A stretch of 64,000 bases of DNA from Propionibacteriaceae bacterium UBA7704 (GCA_002482525.1 DLGC01000024.1:62001-126000); one strand, 5' to 3'. Shown: positions 26,393-35,734, numbered from the stretch's first letter. Numbers and translations are program-made. Notes: generated by a model not told the origin, from the letters alone.

Positions 26393-27568
26393 TCAACCAA
26401 GCTGAATCCGCGCCGGGTCGCGCAGAAGTGGCGCGAAGGCGAGCCCGGCAGCTCCCACCACCAGGAGTGTCTCCCCCAACGCCGAGGGCACGATCTGGAC
26501 ATGCTCACGCAACGGCGCCAGGGCGAACTGCCCAACACGGGCATCGAGATCGGCGGGAGCACAGGCCTGCAGATCGGCCAAGAATCCGCCCAGCACGACG
26601 AACTCGGGATTGAACACATTGATCGCTCCGGCGACGGCTACTCCCAGGTGGGCGACCTGACGGGTGACCACATCGACGACTGCCGCAGGTAGGGGGCCGC
26701 GCAGCAGCCGGGCGAGTTCGTCGCCGGTGGCCCGGTCGACCTGAAAGGCGGCCAACAGTTCGGAGCGGGTGACGACGGCTTCGACGGTGCCCGGGATTCC
26801 GGCGGAATCGGCCTGCTCGGAGCCACTGACTCGCAGATGCCCCAGCTCTCCGGCATAGCCGGACGCACCACGCAGCAGCCGTCCGTCGACGATCACACCG
26901 CCGCCGATGCCGGAGGCGCCACCGTTGAGGTAGACCACATTGGTCGCACCACGTCCGGCACCGAATTGGGTTTCGGCCAGGGCACCGACGGCGGCGTCGT
27001 TGCCGACCCACACCGGATAGCCGCAGGCCTGCTGCAGCGGGCGGGCGAACGGTTCCTCGCGCCAGCCCAGGTGGGGGGCGTTGCGGATCACCCCGTCTTC
27101 GGTACGCACCTGGCCCGGCACAGCCGATCCCATTCCCACGACACGCAGATCGGCCAGTTCGCTGCGCAGATCGGCCACGACATCGGCGGCGAGGCGCCAC
27201 ACCTCGGCGGCCGTGGGCGGGCGGCCGTAGTCGTGACGGATGATGCTGCGCACGGTGCCGTCGAGCCCGACCACCCCGATGGTGAGCGCGTCGATCTCGG
27301 GGTTACACACTAGCGCGACCACCTCGGGACGGATCGCCACGACCGGGCTGGGGCGTCCCTGACGCCCCTCAGCGGGTGGTGCGCTTTCGGTGACCAGCCC
27401 GAGTTCGACGAGGTCGCCCACTAGGCTCGCAATGGTCGACCGGTTGCGACCGGTCAGCTGCGCCAGGATCGACCGCGACGCCGGCCCGTTGAGGTGGAGC
27501 TGAGCCAGGATCGCAGCGAGATTGTCGCGGCGGACATCCTCGGTGGTGCCTTTCCTCGAGGTGGGCAA
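26393..27568 (-). CDS. xylR: ROK-family repressor, XylR-like
   Basis: About 391 residues. A TTG start is chosen because GAAGGAG sits 5 bases upstream; the long upstream extension lacks support. A MarR/winged helix-turn-helix (ASRSILAQLTGRNRSTIASLVGDL) is followed by a ROK sugar-kinase fold with GxGxxxG-type phosphate loop segments (GNDAAVGALAE, GGASGIGGGV) and GELGH. Note that the cysteine-rich ROK zinc motif is absent. Divergent from xylA, so it is probably the xylose-responsive repressor of xylAB acting at the palindrome between them. Confidence 0.88.
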   Translation of the reverse strand: MPTSRKGTTEDVRRDNLAAILAQLHLNGPASRSILAQLTGRNRSTIASLVGDLVELGLVTESAPPAEGRQGRPSPVVAIRPEVVALVCNPEIDALTIGVVGLDGTVRSIIRHDYGRPPTAAEVWRLAADVVADLRSELADLRVVGMGSAVPGQVRTEDGVIRNAPHLGWREEPFARPLQQACGYPVWVGNDAAVGALAETQFGAGRGATNVVYLNGGASGIGGGVIVDGRLLRGASGYAGELGHLRVSGSEQADSAGIPGTVEAVVTRSELLAAFQVDRATGDELARLLRGPLPAAVVDVVTRQVAHLGVAVAGAINVFNPEFVVLGGFLADLQACAPADLDARVGQFALAPLREHVQIVPSALGETLLVVGAAGLAFAPLLRDPARIQLG

Positions 27569-27712
27569 TCCGGCTCCTTCCCGCCGCACGGGTCGAGCCC
27601 GTCCCGCGGTTTGTTCGTGCTCGCAACGTAACCATGTACTCGCGCATTCTGCCAAGAGCTCCCGCCGCCGCATCGTGACCGGCGGCAATGGACGTCGGCC
27701 CACCAAAGAGGT

Positions 27713-27731
27713 ATGTTGTGCTTCACAACAT
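27713..27731 (+). promoter_or_regulatory. Putative XylR operator
   Basis: ATGTTGTGCTTCACAACAT is a perfect 8-3-8 palindrome in the divergent spacer, 30 bases before the xylA start. Its form resembles ROK-repressor operators. Binding here would block xylA expression. The rest of the 193-base spacer holds no other clear palindrome. Confidence 0.75.
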
Positions 27732-27761
27732 TCGCTCATCGCTGAGAGATTGGAGGGCCAC

Positions 27762-28952
27762 GTGCCCACCCTGCCCACCCCCGCAGACGCGTTCACTTTC
27801 GGCCTATGGACCGTCGGCTACAACGGGGCCGATCCCTTCGGCGGCGCCACCCGTCGGCCGATGGACGTCGTACACGTGGTCGAGAAGTTGGCGTCCCTGG
27901 GCGCCTACGGGCTGACCTTCCACGACGATGACCTTTTCGCGTTCGGCTCCACCGAGGCCGAGCGGCGCACCCAGATCGGTCGTCTCACGTCGGCCTGCGC
28001 GTCGACCGGCCTGAAGGTGCCGATGATCACCACGAATCTGTTCAGTCAACCGGTGTTCAAGGACGGCGGGTTCACCTCCAACGATCGCGCGGTGCGACGC
28101 TTCGCGCTGCGCAAGGTGCTGCGCAATATCGATCTGGCCATGGAGGTAGGTGCTCACGTCTTCGTGATGTGGGGTGGCCGCGAAGGTGCCGAATACGACG
28201 CGGCCAAGGATGTCCGCGCCGCACTGGAGCGCTACCGGGAGGCGGTCAACCTGCTCAGCCAGTACGTGGTGGACGCCGGCTACGACCTGAAGTTCGCCAT
28301 CGAACCCAAACCCAATGAACCCCGTGGCGACATCCTGCTCCCCACCGTGGGCCATGCGTTGGCATTCATCAGTTCCTTGGAGCACCCCGAACTGGTGGGC
28401 CTGAACCCCGAGGTAGGCCACGAACAGATGGCCGGATTGAACTTCGCCAGTGGTATTGCCCAGGCGCTGTATCACGGCAAGCTGTTCCATATCGATCTGA
28501 ACGGCCAGCGCGGCATCAAGTACGACCAGGATCTGGTGTTCGGACACGGCGACCTGCACAACGCTTTCGCCCTGGTCGATCTGTTGGAGAACGGTGGGCC
28601 GGGCGGCGGGCCGTCCTATACCGGCATGCGCCATTTCGACTACAAGCCCTCCCGAACCGAGGATGAGACCGGCGTGTGGGACTCCGTGCAGGCCAATATG
28701 CGCACCTACCTGCTACTCAAGGAACGTACTCAGGCCTTCCGAGCCGACCCCGAGGTGCAACAGGCTTTGGCCGAAGCCAAGGTGGCCGAACTCGCAGTCC
28801 CCACGCTTGACGACGGTGAAAGCTACACCGACCTGATGGCGGATCCCAGCGCCTACGAGGACTTCGACACCCAGGCCTACTTCGACGGCAAGGGCTTCGG
28901 CTTCGTTCGACTCCAGCAACTCGCCACCGAGCACCTCATGGGTGCACGCTGA
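27762..28952 (+). CDS. xylA: Xylose isomerase
   Basis: 396 residues from a GTG preceded by TTGGAGG; the open frame continues upstream without a ribosome site. Interconverts D-xylose and D-xylulose with two divalent metals. Active-site elements are all visible: the catalytic His/Asp in TFHDDDLF, WGGREGAEY, AIEPKPNEPRGD (Glu and Lys), the metal His in NPEVGHEQMAG, HIDLNGQ and HFDYKP. Length and motifs match class I actinobacterial enzymes such as those of Streptomyces. Co-directional with xylB. Confidence 0.97.
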   Translation: MPTLPTPADAFTFGLWTVGYNGADPFGGATRRPMDVVHVVEKLASLGAYGLTFHDDDLFAFGSTEAERRTQIGRLTSACASTGLKVPMITTNLFSQPVFKDGGFTSNDRAVRRFALRKVLRNIDLAMEVGAHVFVMWGGREGAEYDAAKDVRAALERYREAVNLLSQYVVDAGYDLKFAIEPKPNEPRGDILLPTVGHALAFISSLEHPELVGLNPEVGHEQMAGLNFASGIAQALYHGKLFHIDLNGQRGIKYDQDLVFGHGDLHNAFALVDLLENGGPGGGPSYTGMRHFDYKPSRTEDETGVWDSVQANMRTYLLLKERTQAFRADPEVQQALAEAKVAELAVPTLDDGESYTDLMADPSAYEDFDTQAYFDGKGFGFVRLQQLATEHLMGAR

Positions 28953-29013
28953 GAGCTCCCCGCAGGGTGGCTCCCGGCCTCGACGCCGTGACTCCTACCA
29001 AGAAAGGCCCGCA

Positions 29014-30426
29014 ATGCCGCGTGTCATGGGCGTGGATTCGTCCACCCAAAGCTGCAAGGTCATCGTTCGTGACGCTGCCACCGGTGAGGAGCTGAGCGCT
29101 GGCCGTAGTGCACATCCGGCTGGTTCTGAAGTCGATCCGGAACACTGGTGGGTGGCGCTCAACGCCGCGATCGAGCAGGCCGGCGGCCTGGCCGGCATCG
29201 ACGCGGTGAGTATCGCAGGCCAACAGCACGGCATGGTGGCCCTCGATAGCGAAGGCCGGGTGATCCGTCCAGCCCTGCTGTGGAACGACACCCGCTCCGC
29301 CGAAGCAGCCCAGGATCTCATCACCGAGATCGGGCTGGCGGAACTGGTTCGACGCACCGGTTCGGTTCCGGTGGCCTCCTTCACCGCCACCAAGCTGCGC
29401 TGGCTGCGCGACCACGAGCCGGACAATGCGGCCCGGGTCGCCGCGGTCTGTTTGCCTCATGACTGGCTTACCTGGCGACTGCGTGGCTACGGACCGTCCG
29501 GTGAAGCCAAGCTCGGGCCCGACCTCGACGAGCTGATCACCGACCGCTCCGACGCCTCAGGTACCAGCTATTTCTCGGCCTCGGCCAACGCCTACGACCG
29601 CCAGGTCTTGGCGATCGCATTGGGTCATGATGCCGCCCTGCCGCGAGTGTTGAAGCCTGCCGAAGCCATTGCCGGGCCAGGCTTTCTGGTCGGTCCCGGC
29701 GCGGGCGACAATGCGTCCGCCGCACTGGGCCTGGATGCCCGCGACGGTGACACGGTGGTCTCGCTGGGCACCTCCGGGACGGTATTCGCCACCACGGCGA
29801 CCCCGAGTCACGACCCGTCGGGCTATGTGGCCGGATTCGCTGACGCGACCGGCGGCTACCTGCCGCTGGTGTGCACTTTGAATGCGGCCCGGGTGTTGGA
29901 TTCGATCGCGGGCCTACTCGGCGTCGACCACGACGAATTGGGACGCCTCGCTCTCCAGGCCGCGCCGGGTGCCGGCGGTGCGGTGCTGGTGCCCTACTTC
30001 GAAGGCGAACGCACCCCCAATCTGCCGAGCGCGACAGCTTCCTTGGTCGGGCTCAGTCTGGAGTCGACCACCCGACCCAATCTGGCTCGGGCTGCCATCG
30101 AAGGCATGCTGTGCGGCCTGTCCGCAGGAGTGGACGCGCTGAGGGAGTTGGAGGTGAGCCTCGCCCGGGTGATGCTGATCGGTGGCGCCGCCGCAAATCC
30201 TGCCGTGGCTGCCATTGCCGCCCAGGTCTTCGACCTGCCGGTGGTGGTGCCCGAGCCGGGTGAGTATGTGGCTGATGGCGCGGCCCGCCAGGCCTCCTGG
30301 GTGCTGACCGGAGAGCGTCCGACCTGGCCGGTTCGGTTGACGGCCGCACCATTGTCGGATCCTCGTCCGATCATTGCCGAGCAGTATCGGGCGGCCGCTT
30401 CGCGCTATCTGAACCCGGGAAGCTGA
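29014..30426 (+). CDS. xylB: Xylulokinase
   Basis: About 470 residues from the ATG after AGAAAGG; the frame is open further upstream but only shadows the gap. FGGY-family kinase: N-terminal phosphate loop GVDSSTQSCK, GQQHGMV with substrate contact, LLWNDTRS, the catalytic Asp in GAGDNASAALG, and phosphate-binding SLGTSGT. Phosphorylates xylulose to xylulose 5-phosphate, the entry point to the pentose phosphate pathway and a direct precursor for phosphoribulokinase via ribulose 5-phosphate. Sixty-one bases after xylA. Confidence 0.94.
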   Translation: MPRVMGVDSSTQSCKVIVRDAATGEELSAGRSAHPAGSEVDPEHWWVALNAAIEQAGGLAGIDAVSIAGQQHGMVALDSEGRVIRPALLWNDTRSAEAAQDLITEIGLAELVRRTGSVPVASFTATKLRWLRDHEPDNAARVAAVCLPHDWLTWRLRGYGPSGEAKLGPDLDELITDRSDASGTSYFSASANAYDRQVLAIALGHDAALPRVLKPAEAIAGPGFLVGPGAGDNASAALGLDARDGDTVVSLGTSGTVFATTATPSHDPSGYVAGFADATGGYLPLVCTLNAARVLDSIAGLLGVDHDELGRLALQAAPGAGGAVLVPYFEGERTPNLPSATASLVGLSLESTTRPNLARAAIEGMLCGLSAGVDALRELEVSLARVMLIGGAAANPAVAAIAAQVFDLPVVVPEPGEYVADGAARQASWVLTGERPTWPVRLTAAPLSDPRPIIAEQYRAAASRYLNPGS

Positions 30427-30445
30427 CCTGCTCGAGGGCTTCCGG

Positions 30446-31201
30446 TCAGGGGTTGGGCCACGGGTTGGCGGCACAGCCGGCCAGTTCCTCGCCTTGCGGC
30501 ATCATCACCGGCGCCGGGCCGCCCGGTTTGGTGCAGGTGGCCGGCTTCTTGTTCAGCCAGGTGCCGAATGCGTGATTGACCAGGTACTGCTCCCAGCTGG
30601 TGGCGTCGGGATAGGTGGCTGGTGGGTTCTTCAGCGATAAGGCGTCGAGCACGATCACATTGGTGTCCACGCAGCTACCGCTGTTGAGAGTGCAGGCCTT
30701 GGCGGCGGTCTTCGGTGAGCTCACCGAGATCAGCACATCGGCCTTGGCGATGTCGGCCACCATCGCGAACCGCACCTTCCCGGTGCCGGTCCAGCTTCGT
30801 TTGTCGTTGAGGATGTCGGCGACCTGCGTTGCGATCTCGTTGGCCTTCAGTCCGGCGCTGGTCTCGACCTGGAGCGCCACCCGGGTGAGGGTACCGGTTG
30901 AACTGGCTGCAGCGATGTCCACCGCAGCGGGAGAAAAGGTGCCCGAGGAGCCCATTGTCGCCGTGCCGGCGCCGGAGGTCGGCGTCGCCGATGGGGTGGG
31001 GGTCGGGGTGGCCGAGGCGGTCACCGAAGCCTGCGGAGCAATCGTGGCCGTCGGCTCGCCCTTACGACTCACCGGCGTCACCATGGCATTGGCCCAGAAC
31101 GCGACGGCAACGATGACCACGACCGCGAGGATCGTGATGAGGACCGGCTCGGCTCGCAGCGATCGCCGCTGGGGTACTCCCGACCGTCCGCCCTGGTTCA
31201 C
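30446..31201 (-). CDS. DUF3152-family membrane-anchored protein with degenerate protease motif
   Basis: 251 residues, GTG start. A short basic N-terminus, one membrane segment (about residues 19-40), a Thr/Ala/Pro-rich linker, then a DUF3152-like domain recognised by the cysteine pattern, the APVMMPQ segment and the ending CAANPWPNP. The family normally carries a zinc-protease-like HExxHxxGxxH-type motif. Here the corresponding stretch is NHAFGTWLNKKP, so the Glu and later His ligands are missing and the protein is probably catalytically inactive. Its gene is convergent with xylB, 19 bases away. Confidence 0.72.
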   Translation of the reverse strand: MNQGGRSGVPQRRSLRAEPVLITILAVVVIVAVAFWANAMVTPVSRKGEPTATIAPQASVTASATPTPTPSATPTSGAGTATMGSSGTFSPAAVDIAAASSTGTLTRVALQVETSAGLKANEIATQVADILNDKRSWTGTGKVRFAMVADIAKADVLISVSSPKTAAKACTLNSGSCVDTNVIVLDALSLKNPPATYPDATSWEQYLVNHAFGTWLNKKPATCTKPGGPAPVMMPQGEELAGCAANPWPNP

Positions 31202-31255
31202 CCAGTCAGCCTAGCCGGGCAGCGTCGTCGCGCTTACGCAGCGGCGCGCCTAGGA

Positions 31256-31293
31256 CCGAACAAGGCCGACCCTGCAGGGCCGGCCTTGTTCGG
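31256..31293 (-). terminator. Hairpin terminator after the isochorismatase gene
   Basis: A 13-bp stem (CCGAACAAGGCCG and its complement) continues past one mismatch into CCC-TGCA-GGG. It lies 18 bases beyond the stop of the minus-strand hydrolase and should end that operon. Confidence 0.8.
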
Positions 31294-31311
31294 AGGGAGG
31301 GGTGGGGGAAA

Positions 31312-31947
31312 TCAGTAGCCGCGCGAGGTGTCGGAGGCCGCCGCGTCCCCGACCAAAGCACCGAGGAACTCCTCGGTCGTGATCGGCTTGGAGAACATCG
31401 GGTAGTCGTAGGTGATCGCATTGGCATGCTCCGCCAGTGAGGTGGCACCGACGGCATCGGTGAGGGTGTACACCTCGAAGCCCTTCTCGTAGGCCGAGCG
31501 CATTGTGGACTCCACACAGCAGTTGGTGAGGAAGCCCGCCAGGACTACGGTGTGAATCCCCTTGCTGCGCAGGATGAAGTCGAGATTGGTCGAACCGAAC
31601 GCATCCAGACCACGCTTGCCTTCCAGCACGATGTCTTCTCCGGACGGCGCCACCTCGCCGACGATCTCGCATCCCCAGGTGCCCTTGACGAAGGAGTGGG
31701 AATCGACCACCCCGGCCAGGATTCCGTAGGGGTGGGCACTGATCTCGTAGTAGCCCGGGGCGAACGAGATCGGCGAGTGGATCACGGTCGCACCCGCCGC
31801 GTGCGCAGCATCCAGGGCCTTCTTGGCATTGGGTAGCGTGCCGGTGGCATCCATGACCTCGGCGACGGCCCCGTGGAGGGTACCGCCTTCGGACGTGAAG
31901 TCGTTCTGAAACTCGATCAGCACCAAGGCTGTTGTCTTCGGATCCAT
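31312..31947 (-). CDS. Isochorismatase-family cysteine hydrolase
   Basis: About 211 residues from an ATG 7 bases after AAAGGAG. The catalytic triad of the family is visible: Asp in IEFQNDF, Lys in FVKGTWG or nearby, and the nucleophilic Cys in FLTNCCVESTMR, with the conserved cis-peptide context. Members hydrolyse amides such as nicotinamide, N-carbamoyl compounds or isochorismate; the substrate is not determinable. It follows the FAD dehydrogenase gene by 41 bases on the same strand, so both probably share the divergent GntR-controlled promoter. Confidence 0.85.
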   Translation of the reverse strand: MDPKTTALVLIEFQNDFTSEGGTLHGAVAEVMDATGTLPNAKKALDAAHAAGATVIHSPISFAPGYYEISAHPYGILAGVVDSHSFVKGTWGCEIVGEVAPSGEDIVLEGKRGLDAFGSTNLDFILRSKGIHTVVLAGFLTNCCVESTMRSAYEKGFEVYTLTDAVGATSLAEHANAITYDYPMFSKPITTEEFLGALVGDAAASDTSRGY

Positions 31948-31988
31948 CTCATTGCTCCTTTGCATTCTGTGTTCGACCTGCTCTGTCT

Positions 31989-34859
31989 TCAACGATGACC
32001 TGCTCCCAGGCCGGTTCCAAGGGCCTGCTGAGCCAACAACTCAAGAACGTGGTGGTATGTCTTCCCCGTGGCCCGCGTCATGCCGAGTTCGCAGGTGCGG
32101 TTGCAGGAGGCGTGGCTGGTCGCGTCCAGACGCGCCACCTCAGCCGCTTCGGCGGTGGTAGCCGCGGCGGTCAGTTCTGGGTGCAACATGCCGCGATCAC
32201 CGGCGAAAGCGCAGCAACCGCTGTCCACCGGCACGTGTACCTGCTCGGCGACGGCTTCGGCGACCGTCACCAGATCGGCGTTGAGTCCCAGCTGCGTCGA
32301 AGAGCAGGTGGGGTGGATGGCCAGCGAATCGAGCTTGGTGTAGCTGCCCAGCACTGGCACGACATGTTCGGCGACGAAGGCCACGGCATCGATCACTTCG
32401 ACCTGAAGGTCGGGCTCGGTCCGAAGCATGGCTCGAAACCCCTCGGTACAGCTGGACGCATCGCACACCACCGGCAGTCGTCCGCCGTCGGTGGCGCGCC
32501 GAATCACGGGGAGCACCTTCTCCCGCATCTCTTGGTATCCCTGTTCAATGCCCTTGCTCGACCAGGGTGTGCCACAGCACAGCGAACTGATCTCCTCAGG
32601 CACCAGCAGGCTCAGCCCCGCAGCCGCGCACAGCGCCTCAAAGCTGAGCTGGACGCCCGGGCCATCGTCGGCTGGGCCGAACATCACGTTGACGCAGGCC
32701 GGCAGATACACCGCGCTCACCGACTCTGACGCGACTGTGGCGCGTTGCCGCGCTCGGGAGTCTCCCCCGCCGGGGAGTTCTCGGGACCACAGCGGCAGGT
32801 TCTCTGAACCGAGCACCGCCCGTCCGGCCCGATTCACACCGATCAGGACCGTCTCCAACGGGCCGGGCAGCGCCTGGGTGATCGCCATCACGGTGGCGAA
32901 CGTGGCGGTGGTGCCTTTCCAGTGCTGGGACAGGGTCGTCCACACCGCCCGGGTCGCTGCCGGCGTGGTTTGCTCCCGGCGCAGCTTCTTCACGTAGTGC
33001 CCGGTATTGATCTGCACTGGGCAGGCCGTGGCACACATGCCGTCGACGGCGCAGGTGTGGACGCCGTCATAGCGGTAGTCGCTCTGCAGCCGGGCCGCCA
33101 GTTCGGTTCGGCCGTCCTGCTCGGCGCTGCGAATGTCGCGTTGCAGCGCGATCCGCTGCCGCGGGGTGAGGGTGAGATCGCGCGACGGACACACCGGCTC
33201 GCAGTAGCCGCATTCCACACAGCGGTCGATTTCGGTGTCGACCGACGGTGACACTTTGATGTTCTTCAGGTGTATCTGCGGGTCGTCGGTGATGATCGTG
33301 CCGGCGTTGAGAAGCCGGGTCGGATCGAACAGGTCTTTGATTGCGACCATGACCTCGTACAGCTCATCGCCGTACTGGCGACGCACATAGGGCGCCATCA
33401 CCCGTCCGGTGCCGTGCTCGGCTTTGAGTGAGCCCTCATTGGCCAGAATCAGACTCACCATGTCCTCGGTGAAGCCGCCGTAGCGACGAAGCTGGCTGTC
33501 ATCGTCGAAGCGGTCGGTGAGCATGAAGTGGATATTGCCGTCCTTGGCATGCCCGAAGATCACCGAGTCGCGATACTCGTACCGGTCGAACAGCGCGGCC
33601 AACTCCGAGCAGGTGTCGGCCAGTCGGTCGACCGGAACGACCACGTCCTCCAACAGCGCGGTGGTTCCGGATCGCCGGGCGCCGGCGACCGAGGTGTACA
33701 ACCCCTTGCGCAGCTTCCACAGCCCTGCCCGCACCACCGGGTCAGCGGTCAGGGCTACCGGCTCATCGACGCGAAGTTCGGCCAGGGCCGGGCCGGCATC
33801 GTGGGTCAGTTGCGCCAGTTCCTCGGCGGTTCGTGCCTGGTACTCCACCAGAAGTGCGGCCTGCGTGGTGACATCCAGGCGCTTGACGGGCTCCGGCGCG
33901 TCGGGGAATCCCTGACCGACGCGCAAGCTGGTGGCGTCCATGAGTTCCAGCGTGGCCGCTCCGGTGGCGACCAAGGCAGGTAGGGCTGCGTTCGCGTCGT
34001 ACAGGTCATCGAAGACCACCAGTGCCGAGGCTGCCTGGCTGCGCACCTCGATCGTGGTGAAGGTGGCCGATGCCACAAAGCCCAGCGTGCCTTCGCTGCC
34101 GACCACGAGGTGGGCGAGGATCTCCGGCACGGTGTCGAAATCGATCAGCGCGTTGATGCCGTAGCCCATGGTGTTCTTCATGGCGAACTGCTGGGTGATC
34201 TTCGCAACCGATGCCGGGTTCTCGATGACTCGTCGGCGCAGCCTCAACAGCCCTTCGTGAAGGACGGGTTCGCGGGCACGCAGCAGCTGGTCGGCATCGG
34301 GGGCTGCGGTGTCGACGATGGTGCCGGACGGCAATACCACTACCACCGATTCGAGCGTGCGGTAGCTGTTCTCGACGGTGCCACAGGCCATTCCCGAGGA
34401 GTTGTTGGCCACGACTCCGCCGATGGTGCAGGCCGCCTCGCTGGCCGGATCGGGCCCGAACTTGCGTCCATAGGGGGCAAGGTGTGCGTTGAGTCGCTTC
34501 ACGGTGACGCCGGGCTGCACGCGCACTCGGGCACCGTTGTCCACGATGTCGATCCCCGTGAAGTGTCGGCGCACGTCGGCGAGCACGCCGGTGGTGCCGG
34601 CTTGCCCGGACAGACTGGTGCCCCCGGAGCGGAAGGTCAGCGGCACGCCGGCTGCGGTGGTGGCGCGCAGCAAGCGGGCGACTTCGTCGGCATCACGAGG
34701 GGCGACGATGGCCGAGGGTTGTAGCAGGAAGTGGGAAGCGTCGTGGGCGACAGCCCGCAGGTCGAGTTCGGAGGTCCGTAGTTGCGAGGCATCGGCCACA
34801 CAGCCGGTCAGCAGTTCGACGAGAGCCTCGTCGACCGAGCCTGGGTGCGTTACCTGCAC
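31989..34859 (-). CDS. FAD-linked / 4Fe-4S 2-hydroxyacid dehydrogenase (D-lactate or glycolate type)
   Basis: About 956 residues from a GTG preceded by GAGGAGAGG. The N-terminal half is a PCMH-type FAD domain (TFRSGGTSLSGQAG, GGVVANNSSGM, VGSEGTLGF) with the FAD-oxidase C domain (FGHAKDGNIHFM, EHGTGR). The C-terminal half carries two ferredoxin-like clusters (CVECGYCEPVCPS and CAVDGMCATACPV) and CCG-type cysteine motifs (LCCGTPW, GCCAFAG). This is the architecture of quinone-linked D-2-hydroxyacid dehydrogenases (D-lactate/glycolate). The likely physiological role, lactate or glycolate oxidation, is supported by the divergent FadR-type GntR regulator; the exact substrate is open. Confidence 0.88.
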   Translation of the reverse strand: MQVTHPGSVDEALVELLTGCVADASQLRTSELDLRAVAHDASHFLLQPSAIVAPRDADEVARLLRATTAAGVPLTFRSGGTSLSGQAGTTGVLADVRRHFTGIDIVDNGARVRVQPGVTVKRLNAHLAPYGRKFGPDPASEAACTIGGVVANNSSGMACGTVENSYRTLESVVVVLPSGTIVDTAAPDADQLLRAREPVLHEGLLRLRRRVIENPASVAKITQQFAMKNTMGYGINALIDFDTVPEILAHLVVGSEGTLGFVASATFTTIEVRSQAASALVVFDDLYDANAALPALVATGAATLELMDATSLRVGQGFPDAPEPVKRLDVTTQAALLVEYQARTAEELAQLTHDAGPALAELRVDEPVALTADPVVRAGLWKLRKGLYTSVAGARRSGTTALLEDVVVPVDRLADTCSELAALFDRYEYRDSVIFGHAKDGNIHFMLTDRFDDDSQLRRYGGFTEDMVSLILANEGSLKAEHGTGRVMAPYVRRQYGDELYEVMVAIKDLFDPTRLLNAGTIITDDPQIHLKNIKVSPSVDTEIDRCVECGYCEPVCPSRDLTLTPRQRIALQRDIRSAEQDGRTELAARLQSDYRYDGVHTCAVDGMCATACPVQINTGHYVKKLRREQTTPAATRAVWTTLSQHWKGTTATFATVMAITQALPGPLETVLIGVNRAGRAVLGSENLPLWSRELPGGGDSRARQRATVASESVSAVYLPACVNVMFGPADDGPGVQLSFEALCAAAGLSLLVPEEISSLCCGTPWSSKGIEQGYQEMREKVLPVIRRATDGGRLPVVCDASSCTEGFRAMLRTEPDLQVEVIDAVAFVAEHVVPVLGSYTKLDSLAIHPTCSSTQLGLNADLVTVAEAVAEQVHVPVDSGCCAFAGDRGMLHPELTAAATTAEAAEVARLDATSHASCNRTCELGMTRATGKTYHHVLELLAQQALGTGLGAGHR

Positions 34860-34896
34860 GGTGCCTCTCCTCACTGAGACCAGCTGATGTCTTCGA

Positions 34897-34907
34897 TTGT
34901 CAGACAA
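34897..34907 (+). promoter_or_regulatory. GntR (FadR-type) operator
   Basis: TTGTCAGACAA fits the FadR-subfamily half-site rule TNGTNNNACNA exactly. It lies in the 119-base spacer between the dehydrogenase operon and its divergent GntR gene. The same core is used by the lactate regulator LldR of Corynebacterium, which supports a 2-hydroxyacid signal. Confidence 0.7.
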
Positions 34908-34978
34908 GTCAACACGGTGTGCAAGAGCACTGACGTAAATAGTTCCACTAGGGTTATGCGGAAAAGTAAGGAGCGCGA

Positions 34979-35677
34979 GTGGTTCGCAGCGTTGTGGTGA
35001 CCTCGCTCATCGATGCCGTGGTTGAGGATCTCAAGTCTCAGGTGCTCGCGGCGGAGTTGGCACCGGGGTCTGCCCTCACCGAGGTCAAGGTGGCCGAGCG
35101 GTACGACATCGCACGGTCGACGGCCAAGGCCGCCATCGAGCGCCTGGTCGCCGAGAAGGTGCTGATCCGCAACAACCACAAGACCGCCCGAGTAGTCCGC
35201 CTGGGTCCCGACGATGTCCGCGATATCTACCGGACGCGGGTTTATGTGGAATCCGAGGTGCTGCGCAGACTGGCCGCTCGCCGCGAGGTACCGAGCGCGG
35301 CGCGCCGTGCCAACTCTGAGATAGCGGCATTGTGGAAGGAAGGCGTCTGGGACATCGTCGAGCCGGACATGCGCTTCCACACGTCGCTGATCGACGCGCT
35401 CGGCAGTTCTCGGACCAGCGCGATGTACGGCTCTTTGGCCTTCGAAGTGCGGCTGTGCATGTCGCAGCTGCAGGGCAGTCAACGGCTCAGCCCCGAGGTG
35501 ATCATCGCCGAACACGGCCGCATCCTGGAGCATCTCGAGGCCGGCGACGCCACTGCTGCGGCAAGCCTGCTAGATGAACACCTCGGGCGCGCCCGTGAGC
35601 TGCTCGCCGGAGCACTGGGTGGCGAACCTGGTCCGGAGGCGTCTCGCTCACCATCGGTGCTGTCGACGATCGACTGA
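34979..35677 (+). CDS. GntR-family regulator with FCD effector domain
   Basis: 232 residues from a GTG 5 bases after GTAAGGAG. N-terminal winged helix (APGSALTEVKVAERYDIARS) followed by an all-helical FCD domain; the metal ligands expected of the FCD family are suggested by the DMRFHTSL and EHGRILEHLE segments. Divergent from the FAD/Fe-S dehydrogenase operon, so it most likely represses it and itself until a 2-hydroxyacid binds. Confidence 0.9.
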   Translation: MVRSVVVTSLIDAVVEDLKSQVLAAELAPGSALTEVKVAERYDIARSTAKAAIERLVAEKVLIRNNHKTARVVRLGPDDVRDIYRTRVYVESEVLRRLAARREVPSAARRANSEIAALWKEGVWDIVEPDMRFHTSLIDALGSSRTSAMYGSLAFEVRLCMSQLQGSQRLSPEVIIAEHGRILEHLEAGDATAAASLLDEHLGRARELLAGALGGEPGPEASRSPSVLSTID

Positions 35678-35687
35678 CCCACAACGA

Positions 35688-35725
35688 CCAGAAAGGCCGG
35701 ACCCCACAGGGTCCGGCCTTTCTGG
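35688..35725 (+). terminator. Bidirectional hairpin between gntR and rplI
   Basis: A perfect 17-bp stem (CCAGAAAGGCCGGACCC and its complement) with loop CACA. It has TTTCT on the right arm and lies between two convergent genes, so it can serve both. Confidence 0.85.
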
Positions 35726-35734
35726 TGGATCGGT

